Both the position numbers and the translations under genes were made by a program. Of a stretch of DNA of 64,000 nucleotides, positions 50,701-58,895 are shown one piece after another; the first letter of the stretch is position 1, and the number at the start of each line of letters is the position of its first letter. The DNA is taken from contig NZ_CP076458.1 in NCBI RefSeq assembly GCF_018866245.1, positions 2,604,001-2,668,000 of the forward strand, given 5' to 3'. The stretch comes from Novisyntrophococcus fermenticellae (GTDB lineage: Bacteria; Bacillota; Clostridia; Lachnospirales; Lachnospiraceae). Below the pieces are notes generated by a model that worked only from the letters and a program-made list of their open reading frames with translations, searched no databases and had not been told where the DNA came from.

Positions 50701-50899
50701 ACCAGTAATATTCCCGATGCCCGCCCCAGATCTGCTTTCTGGTCAGCGTCTCCCATTCTGAAGTATCCAGATGCTCCACATCCGAAAACTTTTCCTGTGT
50801 CCGCAGCATCTGATAAGCCCCTATCGGCATCCGTTCCGGATAAATCTGTTCCTGCAGATATTCCAGAAGTTTTCCAATTCGTTCTTTGATCAGAACCAT
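47750..50899 (-). CDS. GH38 alpha-mannosidase
   Basis: 1049 residues from the ATG at 50899, chosen for AAGGAGG; an in-frame ATG far upstream overlaps the permease gap. The catalytic domain has the metal ligands HTHID (about 240-244), the nucleophile Asp in LPDVFGYS (about 354), and THFIPTRDYN. Beta-sandwich C-terminal domains follow. No signal peptide, so it acts in the cytoplasm on imported mannosides. Gene order with ABC transporter and oxidoreductase supports alpha-mannoside use. Exact linkage specificity unknown. Confidence 0.92.
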   Translation of the reverse strand: MVLIKERIGKLLEYLQEQIYPERMPIGAYQMLRTQEKFSDVEHLDTSEWETLTRKQIWGGHREYYWFETVVTVPEEWAGRCVVYELTTGREGDWDATNPQFTIYINGKRKQGLDVNHREVILSEKAKGGETFRIVLSAFTGDQNFSLKMDSSLKVLDRKTEKYFYDLSVPYQVARLLPEDDTAYLTIIKALNESLNLLDMRKESSQAYYESLNKAQAYITEEFYEKHCGESEAEVYCVGHTHIDCAWLWTLKVTEDKAVRSFSTVLEMMREYPEYIFMSSQPQLYKYVKKNAPEVYAEMKERIREGRWEPEGGMFVEADCNIASGEALVRQFLYGKRFFKKEFGKDNSILWLPDVFGYSAALPQIMQKCGLPYFMTTKISWNEFNKMPYDTFEWEGIDGSRVLTHFIPTRDYNKAAVEGGTETEHFTTYNGYINPTQIKGAWKRYSQKDVNSEVLCSFGYGDGGGGPTKDQLENQRRLAKGIPGCPKTVMSTAKDFFETLESHVKDNKYLPSWVGELYLEYHRGTYTSMARNKKYNRRSEFAYQNAECFGIMANRLTGRDYPADRLSKGWEVILRNQFHDILPGSSIKEVYEDSKEEYEGILKENKAMMSEELGAIADAVAAPGRALIVFNPNSAPADEIVSFEVPEGIEKPALYDGEVKQPVQETSEGQWIFKASGVPGKGYKTYLVCEEPAKPSTDTGMEISTSVMENDFFKVAFNSKGQFSSIYDKRAKRQLLKEGQAANVIMSYEDRPHNYDAWDVNNYYTEKSWEVDDVSSMKVVEDGPVRGCVRIERKYLDSVIAQDIYIYREIPRIDIKNEVNWKEHQIFLKDWFPVDIHTDEATFDIQYGNVKRATHANTSWDFAKFEVCVHKWMDVSEDGYGVSVLNDCKYGCSVKDSVIGLSMLKSAIYPNPDADKEHHEFTYSICPHQNGWRDAGTVKAAYQLNNPLQAVFKKNEGGNLPKQYSFLSCDQENVIVEAVKKAEDEDTVIVRLYECYNRRTDAVLTFAEAPVSVAECNMMEEGATDMELSGAAAHFTIKPYEIKTLKVQF

Positions 50900-51051
50900 A
50901 TTTCCTCCTTTTTCCGGCATAATAAGGTATGTCCGGTGTATGAAATGATAGGAATAGAGGGCCAAAAGTTTCTCCTTCCGGATATGTAACACATCCGGCA
51001 ATTAAGAGCCTTTGTCCCTCTCTATTCATTATAAAGCATCTCTGCAGAATA

Positions 51052-51873
51052 TCAACCCTTTGCTGCTCCTGCCATCGTAAATCCTTTGGACATGTAACTT
51101 TGTGAAAAGATATACAAAAGGATGGAGGGCAGTGCATAAATCAGCGAATATGCTGCCAGTGGCCCATAAGCGATAGCGCCATGCTGACCAAAATACTGAT
51201 ACAAGACCACGGACGCCGGCATCTTATCCGCTGCACTTAGAAGTATATACGGAATAAAGAAGTTTCCCCAGCTGCCTGAGAATGTATAGATAAACACAAC
51301 ACATATGCCCGGAAACATCAGGGGAGACACAATCCTTAATATAGATTGCATGGTGGTTGCACCGTCTACCCGTGCCGCCTCTTCCAGCTCAATCGGTATT
51401 CCGTCCATAAAGTTTTTCATTAACCATATACCATAAGGAAGTGAAGAAGCCGAAAGATAAAGGATCACCCCGGGTATGCTGTTGAGCATACCCAGATTCA
51501 GAAACATCTTATAGACCGGGACAATCACCGCAATCATCGGTAAGGCGGTCATGAACAATATGATATACATAAAAACCTTCTTATAACTGAGCCTGTATCT
51601 GGACAGCGGATACGCTGCCAGACCTGCCACTACCACAACAATTGTGGCCTGAACCAGGGAAATCACTAATCCCACGCCAAAAGCTTTCAGGTTCTTCGCA
51701 TCACGCATGACGCTGATAAAATTACTGACCGTCCATTTCGTCGGCAGTTTCAATGCCTGATTTGCATTTGTGTCAAAGGAAGCCAGCACCAGCCATACCA
51801 GAGGCAGGATAAAACAAATCGCAATAATGGTCAAAATCGTATAATGCACAGCCTTTGTTGTTTTTTCGCTCAT
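51052..51873 (-). CDS. Carbohydrate ABC transporter permease (MalG type)
   Basis: 273 residues with six predicted membrane helices. The EAA motif EEAARVDGATTMQSILRI (about 185) contacts the ATPase. No ATPase is encoded here, so a shared MsmK-like ATPase is likely. It follows the MalF-type permease after 12 nt and is preceded by GGGGAGG. Confidence 0.93.
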   Translation of the reverse strand: MSEKTTKAVHYTILTIIAICFILPLVWLVLASFDTNANQALKLPTKWTVSNFISVMRDAKNLKAFGVGLVISLVQATIVVVVAGLAAYPLSRYRLSYKKVFMYIILFMTALPMIAVIVPVYKMFLNLGMLNSIPGVILYLSASSLPYGIWLMKNFMDGIPIELEEAARVDGATTMQSILRIVSPLMFPGICVVFIYTFSGSWGNFFIPYILLSAADKMPASVVLYQYFGQHGAIAYGPLAAYSLIYALPSILLYIFSQSYMSKGFTMAGAAKG

Positions 51874-51885
51874 TTTACCTCCCCC

Positions 51886-52773
51886 TTAATCCTCAGTTTT
51901 CAAGACTTTGGTGTAAATCACGCTGCATACCGCACCTACCAGCAGGAGAACCATACCGATGGCTGTTCCCTGCCCTAACTGGAAGTTCTTCAGACCCTGA
52001 TTGTACATATAAATCGGAAGTGTTGTTGTAGCCGTGCCCGGACCTCCGCCTGTCATCGCCCAAATCAGTCCGAATACTCCAAGGGTTGACAAAGTGTTCA
52101 ACATCGTATTCGTAGCAATCGTGTCCTTAATGCAAGGGACGATGATACGTACAAGTGTCTGTATACGGTTGGCTCCGTCCACACGTGCAGCTTCTTCGAT
52201 ATCTCCGGAAACGTTATCCAAAGCAGACTGGAAGTTGAGCATGGAAAATGCCGTTCCGTGCCATACATTGGCTATGATGACTGAAAGCATCGGATGCGCG
52301 TAGAGCCATTTGACAGGAGGCAGATGAATTGCCTGTAAGATCGTGTTCATGGTTCCATTCGTATCAAAGAATGCCAGGGAGCAAAGAGCTACCACCACCT
52401 CAGGCATCACCCAGCCCGCCAGTATGCAGGGTCCTACAACACTTCGGAAGCCTTTGGCCTTATGCTTCATAAAATAAGCAATCAGGAATCCCAGGACGGT
52501 TTGCCCCAGAAGGCTTCCGACCAGAAACTGAAACGTATTCCAGATACTTTTAAGCATATTTTTATCAGCCAACATCTTCGTATAATTACGCAAACCAACA
52601 AACTGAAAATTCTTTGCATTGGCTCCTGTCAGAGCCATATTCGTAAATGAATAGTATACGGTCAGTATAATGGGAATGATAAAAAAGGCGATCAGCAGGA
52701 TCAGCGCCGGAAGCAGCAGAACAGATTTCTTTGCTTCCTCTTTTATAGTCATCGCTCTACCAGGCTTTGTCAT
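51886..52773 (-). CDS. Carbohydrate ABC transporter permease (MalF type)
   Basis: 295 residues, six membrane helices, EAA motif EEAARVDGANRIQTLVRI (about 195). It pairs with the MalG-type permease in a heterodimeric channel. Ribosome-binding site AAAGGAT; the binding protein gene lies 16 nt upstream. Confidence 0.93.
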   Translation of the reverse strand: MTKPGRAMTIKEEAKKSVLLLPALILLIAFFIIPIILTVYYSFTNMALTGANAKNFQFVGLRNYTKMLADKNMLKSIWNTFQFLVGSLLGQTVLGFLIAYFMKHKAKGFRSVVGPCILAGWVMPEVVVALCSLAFFDTNGTMNTILQAIHLPPVKWLYAHPMLSVIIANVWHGTAFSMLNFQSALDNVSGDIEEAARVDGANRIQTLVRIIVPCIKDTIATNTMLNTLSTLGVFGLIWAMTGGGPGTATTTLPIYMYNQGLKNFQLGQGTAIGMVLLLVGAVCSVIYTKVLKTED

Positions 52774-52789
52774 ATTCTTCTATCCTTTC

Positions 52790-54208
52790 CTACTGCTCAA
52801 CCACTGCGTCATCACCTACCGTTCGTGCCACATCCGCACCATACTGGGTGATTGCATCCTCTACACTGGTTCCTGAAACCACTGCTTCTACCATACTTTG
52901 AATACTGGTAGATACAGAAGAATACTGATCATTCTGTGGTCTGAAATCCGCTGTCTCCAGGAACTGGGTTGCAACATCAAAGAATGGCTGCTTCGCATAC
53001 TCTTCTGTCTCGGCAGTATCTGTTCTTGTACAGATATTTCCCATGCTTGTGACTGCTTTCAGATATGTGTCCGGCTCCATCATATGCTGTATAAACGCAA
53101 AAGTAATGTCCTTCTGGTCGGAATTTTCGGGAATTGATAATGACCAGCCGCCTGCCAGTGTTACTGTTCCGGGATCCTGACCCTTCGATGTAGGCATCGC
53201 TGCCAGGCCGAATTTTTCTCCGTAATTTTCCACCGGTGCTGCTCCATCTTCTTTCCAGTTTCCTGTAATCCAGATACCGTCCAGAGACATAGCAAGTTTT
53301 CCCTGAGGGAAGTATTCCCTTGCAGAAGTATTGGATGCCTGGCCATTTAATACCAGGTCAAGTGAAGGGCCATACTCGTTCTTTACGTAGATGTCCTGAA
53401 GAAATTTTAAGGTATCTTCCATTCCCTGGCTCTTCACAATCCATTTTCCGTCATCGGTAATCAGACGTTCTCCTGTTCCGTAAAGCATCATCTCGTAGGT
53501 CTGCATGGAGGTTGCTTCGCCCGTTGCCACACCTGCATTACACCAGAAAGGTACTACATCCGGAAGCTTCTCTTTTACTTTTGCACACGCATCCAGAACA
53601 TCATCCCAGCTCTTTGGTGCCCAGTCCTCTCCTTCAGCGATTACCCCTGCTTTTGTCATAAGCTCTCTGTTGTAGAAGATTCCACGGGTATCGGTACAGT
53701 ATGGAATTCCGTATACGGAACCGTCTTCTCCGGTCACAGCCTTTTGCATGGATGCATAGTACTTACCGCTCTGCCAGTCCTCATAGTCTTTTACATAATC
53801 GTCCAGATTGGTGAGATAGCCTGCGCTCACGTCATTGGGAAGCTGGAAAGTATCTTCTGCAACCAGATCGGGGCAGGTAGATGGGTCGGATAACTGCAGC
53901 GCAACCTTGGTGAAATAATCACCCTCAGAAGCAGTAATCGGAGCGACATCCAGCTCTACCTCGTCCTTTTTGTCCCAGGATGCATAAGCGGCATCAACCC
54001 ATTTCCATAAAGAATTATCTTTCCCGAGTCCGTCATCCCTGAAGCAAAAGGTAATCTTCTGTTTTCCACCGGAATTCTTATCCTTGCTTTTGGATGCCTC
54101 CTGAGATTCTGAAGCTGAACCGCCTGTTGTCCCGCCGCCTCCGCAGGCCAGCAGACCGGTTGCCATAACAACTGTCATCAGTAATCCAAGTACTTTTTTT
54201 GCCTTCAT
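52790..54208 (-). CDS. Extracellular solute-binding lipoprotein (family 1, sugar)
   Basis: 472 residues. Lipoprotein signal with lipobox LLAC (Cys22), then a Gly/Ser/Lys-rich tether, and a family 1 binding fold (GIPYCTDTRGIFYNRELM, LAMSLDGIWITGNW). It captures the glycan for the adjacent permeases. First gene of the transport operon, with a TTTACA-17-TATACT promoter (54255-54283) upstream. Confidence 0.93.
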   Translation of the reverse strand: MKAKKVLGLLMTVVMATGLLACGGGGTTGGSASESQEASKSKDKNSGGKQKITFCFRDDGLGKDNSLWKWVDAAYASWDKKDEVELDVAPITASEGDYFTKVALQLSDPSTCPDLVAEDTFQLPNDVSAGYLTNLDDYVKDYEDWQSGKYYASMQKAVTGEDGSVYGIPYCTDTRGIFYNRELMTKAGVIAEGEDWAPKSWDDVLDACAKVKEKLPDVVPFWCNAGVATGEATSMQTYEMMLYGTGERLITDDGKWIVKSQGMEDTLKFLQDIYVKNEYGPSLDLVLNGQASNTSAREYFPQGKLAMSLDGIWITGNWKEDGAAPVENYGEKFGLAAMPTSKGQDPGTVTLAGGWSLSIPENSDQKDITFAFIQHMMEPDTYLKAVTSMGNICTRTDTAETEEYAKQPFFDVATQFLETADFRPQNDQYSSVSTSIQSMVEAVVSGTSVEDAITQYGADVARTVGDDAVVEQ

Positions 54209-54254
54209 ACTGCTCTCTCCTTTACAACCATATGATTTGTATTTGATACATCTG

Positions 54255-54283
54255 AGTATATGTGTAATTCATCTTACTGTAAA
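54255..54283 (-). promoter_or_regulatory. Promoter of the mannoside transport operon
   Basis: TTTACA (54278-54283), 17-nt spacer, TATACT (54255-54260), reading toward the binding-protein gene 52790-54208. It is the only strong promoter signal in this gap. Confidence 0.7.
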
Positions 54284-54353
54284 TTCCACATTTTTAAGAA
54301 AGGGGGACATTCTTGACCTCTTAACTTAGAATATCCCGAATTTTTCATTTTAC

Positions 54354-55613
54354 TCATTTTTCCAGGATTGACACCTTTACCTTTTCATGCATCTCTGCGC
54401 TGATTGCCTCTTTACTTTCCTCCGTTCCGGGATCCAACACCTTATATACGCCGTCTGATATTGCCGCTGATATCTCAAACCACGCATCGTGAGATTCAAT
54501 TGTATACCCCTCCTCGAGAAAGATGTCTGCCAGCTTTTCCCCGTCATCGGGCCTGATTTTTTTCATACGGTAATGGTCGTTTTGGAGAACGGGGAGGGTA
54601 TCCATGGCATACGTAATGCGCTCCATCACCTCTGGTTCGTAAAGGTAGTCCAGAAAATCCATCGCCCCGGAAGCTGCCTGCGCTGTCACTCCGACATTCT
54701 CCCCCATAAGGATGCAGGACGTCTTAATTTCACCCGGAAGGCAGGTAATCCCCGGCTGGAAGTTCATATGTGTACTTCTTAGGATACTGATGCTGCTTAA
54801 ACTATTGGCCATCATCTCCACCTGTCCTTTTGCAAAAGCATAAGCCAGGTCTTCTTTCGACCAGTTAATTATATCTCTGGGAATATTTTTACGGGTTTTC
54901 AGGGTAGCAATGACATCCAGAGCCTGAATTCCTCCTTCTCTGTTAATATTCCGATAGTTTCCGCCCATGCTGTATAGCATGCAGGAATAGAATGCGGTGC
55001 GTTCATCCTGCGTAAGCGCCGGAAACCCAAACCCCTTGCTTCCATATTCCTGTATGTTACTGCTTAAAGTCACCAGCTCCCCCCAGTCCTGTGGAAGCGA
55101 AAGTTCTTTCTTATCCAGTATATCTTTGTTGTAGAACAGCACATACGGATCGCAGGTAAAAGGAATTCCGTAATATTTCCCATTTGACTTCACGCTGTCC
55201 CACAGCCCCTGGTATCGGATGCTGTTCTTCTTTTCCACCGTTATATGGCGGGACATATCCTGAAAGACCCCCATATCAATCAGCGCCGGCATAATGGCTC
55301 CGTCACAGATAATCAGGTCGACATTTTCTCCACTGTCCATGCGCATGGCAATTTCTTTTTTATACTCTTCCCTGTTCAGAAATTCTATCTCCACCATGAC
55401 ATTTTCTGCCTGGTTCTCATAATCCTTTGCAATTTCCTTTAATATCTGCTGCTGCAGCCTGGATTGATAAGGAGCCAGTACTCGAAGCATTTGATTTTCA
55501 TTCGACTTAGGCTGGCTGATACTCTTGTTTTCTGAGATAAAGTTAAGGTTTACACCACAGAGAATCAGAAACACAATCACCGCCAGAAGCGTCAGTGCCC
55601 GTTTCAGTCTCAT
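54354..55613 (-). CDS. Second solute-binding-like protein, associated with YesM/YesN
   Basis: 419 residues from the ATG at 55613, which has GAGGAG 8 nt upstream. Family 1 binding fold (RVLAPYQSRLQQQILKEIA, YYGIPFTCDPYVLFYNKDIL). The N-terminus has one membrane-like segment (RALTLLAVIVFLILCGVN) whose cysteine is preceded by Leu, not a normal lipobox, so it may be an anchored rather than lipidated protein. Such proteins next to YesM/YesN pairs are thought to sense ligand for the kinase. The IS element separates it from the regulators. Confidence 0.82.
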   Translation of the reverse strand: MRLKRALTLLAVIVFLILCGVNLNFISENKSISQPKSNENQMLRVLAPYQSRLQQQILKEIAKDYENQAENVMVEIEFLNREEYKKEIAMRMDSGENVDLIICDGAIMPALIDMGVFQDMSRHITVEKKNSIRYQGLWDSVKSNGKYYGIPFTCDPYVLFYNKDILDKKELSLPQDWGELVTLSSNIQEYGSKGFGFPALTQDERTAFYSCMLYSMGGNYRNINREGGIQALDVIATLKTRKNIPRDIINWSKEDLAYAFAKGQVEMMANSLSSISILRSTHMNFQPGITCLPGEIKTSCILMGENVGVTAQAASGAMDFLDYLYEPEVMERITYAMDTLPVLQNDHYRMKKIRPDDGEKLADIFLEEGYTIESHDAWFEISAAISDGVYKVLDPGTEESKEAISAEMHEKVKVSILEK

Positions 55614-55678
55614 CTGATATTCTCCTCGTATAATATATTTTAGATACTTAATAGTACCTTGATAACTAAATAAATTTT

Positions 55679-55947
55679 GTTCAATCGGCTTAGTTAAGCC
55701 CATGATATAATTGTCTTAGTGTCAATCAGGTAATAGTTCTTTTTTCTCCTGTTGAACCAGTAATGGTTGCTTCATAATAAGTCTGTTCCCCTGACATGGA
55801 AGTTAGCTTCAAACCGGCTGGCTGTTTGCTTAAGTACATGGACGACCATCTGGCAGTGTGGTTTCGCATCTGTCCATCTTAAGCTGGATTCTTATATGCG
55901 AGGGTGTCGATGCTCCATGATCATGGGTTTTACCAAGCCGATTGAAC
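55679..55947. repeat. 28-bp inverted repeat flanking the region upstream of the IS110 transposase
   Basis: 55679-55706 and 55920-55947 are inverted copies with 25 of 28 positions matching (GTTCAATCGGCTT at the outer end, CCCATGAT at the inner). They enclose about 210 bp that contain no gene but a strong stem-loop. Confidence 0.75.
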
Positions 55948-55979
55948 ACTGAAATCTTACTACGAAAGAAGGTGATTTT
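55707..55979 (+). ncRNA. Candidate IS110 bridge RNA region
   Basis: Non-coding DNA upstream of the transposase. A 13-bp stem (GCTTAAG plus ATGGAC at 55828-55843 with GTCCATCTTAAGC at 55872-55884, 3-nt bulge) encloses a 28-nt loop, with more pairings around. IS110-group elements encode a structured bridge RNA in the left-end region that directs donor and target choice. Boundaries and strand are not proven. Confidence 0.5.
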
Positions 55980-57206
55980 ATGAACCCACTTTACGTCGGA
56001 ATTGATGTAAGCAGCAAATCCAATGTCGTTTATTTTATGCTGCCTGATGGTAACAAACATAGTAACTTCTCAGTTGCTAACTCACAGGATGGTTCTGTTC
56101 AGTTGGTAAAAAGAATCTGTTCTGCTTTAAATTCTCAGTCCCTTGACACCGTCCTCATAGGTCTCGAATCAACATCTGTCTATGGTGACAATCTCGTGTA
56201 TTTCTTAAGGGAAGATGCATCTCTTGCATCCTTTAACAGAAAGATTCATGTCCTCAACCCCAAGCAGGTTAAAAAGTTTAAGGATGCTTATAATGACCTG
56301 CCAAAGAATGATTATGTGGACTCTTTTGTCATTGCTGACTGCCTGCGTTTTGGAAGAATCAACAAAGAGGTATACATAGGAGATTATCACTACAAAGCTC
56401 TCCAAAACCTCACACGCGCACGATACTTTACCGTCTGCAACCTCATCAAAGAAAAGCAACGGTTTATGAATGTGCTGTTTAAGAAGTATTCAACCATGAC
56501 ACAGGAGAAGGTATTTTCAGATACCTTCAGTACGACCGCCCTTGCTGTCTACGATGAATTTGAATCCGCAGAAGCACTGGCATATATGGACTTACATGAA
56601 CTGACCGCTTTTATCATGGAAAAAGGAAAGAACCGCTTTCCAGATCCCGATGCGGTAGCCAAAGCCATTCAGAAAGCTGCCCGGAGTTCCTACCGTTTAC
56701 CCAAGACGGTAAATGACTCTGTAAATCAGGTACTTTCCATATCCATAACCTCCATAAAGGCATTGGAAGCGCAAATCAAAGAGTTCGATAAAGCAATCTC
56801 TGCTCAAATGGAACTCCTTCAAAACGTATTGATATCTATACCTGGAATCGGTCCCGTTTATTCTGCCGGTATCATGGCAGAGATTGGAGATATCAACCGT
56901 TTTGAAAATCAGGCGCAGCTTGCGAAATATGCAGGTCTTGCCTGGACTCAGCACCAGTCTGGTGATTTTGAAGCACAAAACACAAGGCTCATCAGGTCTG
57001 GTAACCGATTTTTAAAGTATTATCTGTGTGAAGCTGCATTCTCTCTTGTAAGATGCGACAAGGAGTACAAAGCTTTTTATCACCAAAAGTACAAAGAGGT
57101 GAACAGATATCAACACAAACGTGCACTCGCATTAACTGCCCGTAAATTTGTGCGGTTAGTCTTTACGCTACTGAAAGACAACCGCCTATATCGCCCAGCA
57201 GAATAG
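55980..57206 (+). CDS. IS110-family transposase/recombinase
   Basis: 408 residues. N-terminal RuvC-like DEDD domain (about 1-160) with YVGIDVSS (Asp9), GLESTS and NDYVDSFVIADCL. A coiled region follows, then the C-terminal Tnp domain with SIPGIGPVYSAGIMAEIGDI, YAGLAW and the serine-containing RSGNRFLKYYL motif that provides the nucleophile. It is intact. GTG/TTG alternatives are not needed; the ATG has a GAAGGTG site. Confidence 0.95.
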   Translation: MNPLYVGIDVSSKSNVVYFMLPDGNKHSNFSVANSQDGSVQLVKRICSALNSQSLDTVLIGLESTSVYGDNLVYFLREDASLASFNRKIHVLNPKQVKKFKDAYNDLPKNDYVDSFVIADCLRFGRINKEVYIGDYHYKALQNLTRARYFTVCNLIKEKQRFMNVLFKKYSTMTQEKVFSDTFSTTALAVYDEFESAEALAYMDLHELTAFIMEKGKNRFPDPDAVAKAIQKAARSSYRLPKTVNDSVNQVLSISITSIKALEAQIKEFDKAISAQMELLQNVLISIPGIGPVYSAGIMAEIGDINRFENQAQLAKYAGLAWTQHQSGDFEAQNTRLIRSGNRFLKYYLCEAAFSLVRCDKEYKAFYHQKYKEVNRYQHKRALALTARKFVRLVFTLLKDNRLYRPAE

Positions 57207-57321
57207 AGCGATCTATCTGCTGATTAGGGTAGGCCCTGCTCATTTTTTTAACTTGGTCGACAGGGCTTAGGTGGACTTTTTTTGTTTTTTGAGAAATAGG
57301 TCAAAAATATATGATTTTATT

Positions 57322-58854
57322 TCATTTCCCACTTGACATCACACCGCTGGACTTTTTGTATTCTGCCGGCGTTACGCCGCAAAGCTTTTTAAATACCTTG
57401 GTAAAATACTTTTGATCGTGAAATCCCACTGCCTCAGCCACCTCATACACTTTATGATTCCCTGTATAGAGCAGCTGTTTCGCCATACTCACCCTGAAAT
57501 TCTGTAAAAATGCAGTAAAATTCACCCCCATTTCGTGGGAAAATATTCTGGAAAGATATTCAGGCGTCACGCCGCAGCAGGAAGCCGCATCGCTTAACGT
57601 AATATCATGTCCGTAATTCTCCCGGATAAAGTTAAGCACATTCAATATCATGCCATTTTCTGTTATAACAAAGTCATTTTCTTCTTTTGCAACCGCATGG
57701 ATGATTTTCTCAAGCTGATAGCTCATCTCATCCCTGGTTTCACTGGAGGCAATTCCATTCATAATATAAGGGATGCCTGTCTCCTGCCCCAAATCTCCTT
57801 TTATTTCCCCGGCCACACGCAGAATTGCAGCTGCAAACCGCAGCGTATACTCATGTATACATTCCGGACATCCTTCACTTTCTATCACCTTCAGCCGGAA
57901 TTTTTCTCCATCCTCCGCAATCTTTTCCCTGCTGCCATTTCTGATATTCCGGATAATCTGCTGCTCCAGATAATCCGGATACTCTAACTTCTGATATACC
58001 ACGTTTTCTGCCAGCTCACTGTCAATAACCGTTCCAACAGGCAGAGAAAATGTGTGCTTTAACAGCGTCTGAAGCTTGGCTATTATTCCCCGGAAGCCTT
58101 CCAGCCCCATGGCAGCCGCCATGCTGCATCTTGCGGGAGACTCCTTGCAAAGTTCTTTAAATATCCGTTTTTCAAATATTTGTTTCAGATTATGATTTTT
58201 TTCAGTGTCCACAATCATGACACAGTATCCGGATTCCTGCGGAATCTGGAAAATATGATAGTTCTCCATACATAAAATATCCATTCTTTCCTGGGTGCTG
58301 CGTATCATCTCCTGAAGTGTCTCTGTCGCCATGCTGCAGGGTCTGATCAGAAATAATGTGGTTTGAATCCTTTCATTGATTTTGAGGGTCTCCTTCAAAA
58401 GCTCCATCATCTGACCGGATGAATCCTCAGGCTCAGACAGGTAGCTCCAGATCATCTGGTCGGCAGTAATCTTTTCTATTTTTTTCTTCTCAATCCGAAT
58501 TTCTGTTTCCTGAAGGGTTTTCATGAATTCATCCACATCTAATGGCTTCAATGCGTATTCCACCACCCGGAGCTGAAGAGCTCTCCTTGCATATTCAAAG
58601 TCTGAATATCCGGTCAGCAGAATGACCGGAACCTCAATATGATCCTCCCTGAGTTTCTCCAACATCTTAAGCCCGTCCATACGGGGCATCTTAATATCCG
58701 TAATCACAAGATCCGGCTCATATTTGCGGATTGTTTCCAGTCCTTCTGCTCCATCCTGGCATACACCTGCAATCTCATAATCCGTGTATTCTTTTATGAT
58801 ATTCAGCAGGCCTTCCCGGGTTTTTGGCTCATCCTCCACTACAACGATACGCAT
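57322..58854 (-). CDS. YesN-type response regulator with AraC DNA-binding domain
   Basis: 510 residues. Receiver domain with VVEDE at the N-terminus and phospho-acceptor Asp53 (VITDIKMPRMDG). A long middle region (about 130-400) of unknown detail is followed by two AraC helix-turn-helix motifs (ITLSDAASCCGVTPEYLSRI and KVYEVAEAVGFHDQKYFTKV). Partner of the kinase upstream (41 nt gap). Expected to activate the glycan transport genes to its left. Confidence 0.93.
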   Translation of the reverse strand: MRIVVVEDEPKTREGLLNIIKEYTDYEIAGVCQDGAEGLETIRKYEPDLVITDIKMPRMDGLKMLEKLREDHIEVPVILLTGYSDFEYARRALQLRVVEYALKPLDVDEFMKTLQETEIRIEKKKIEKITADQMIWSYLSEPEDSSGQMMELLKETLKINERIQTTLFLIRPCSMATETLQEMIRSTQERMDILCMENYHIFQIPQESGYCVMIVDTEKNHNLKQIFEKRIFKELCKESPARCSMAAAMGLEGFRGIIAKLQTLLKHTFSLPVGTVIDSELAENVVYQKLEYPDYLEQQIIRNIRNGSREKIAEDGEKFRLKVIESEGCPECIHEYTLRFAAAILRVAGEIKGDLGQETGIPYIMNGIASSETRDEMSYQLEKIIHAVAKEENDFVITENGMILNVLNFIRENYGHDITLSDAASCCGVTPEYLSRIFSHEMGVNFTAFLQNFRVSMAKQLLYTGNHKVYEVAEAVGFHDQKYFTKVFKKLCGVTPAEYKKSSGVMSSGK

Positions 58855-58895
58855 ATTTTATCCTCCTCTACATTCTCTTCGTTCACATTTCTTCT

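Larger units (their letters stand above)
55679..57290 (+). mobile_element. IS110-family insertion sequence (approximate limits)
   Basis: A transposase gene with a long upstream non-coding part, as in the IS110 group. No terminal inverted repeats or target duplications are expected for this family, so the limits are rough. It lies between the second binding protein and the YesN regulator, opposite in strand, and probably breaks an original regulator-binding protein transcript. Confidence 0.65.
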
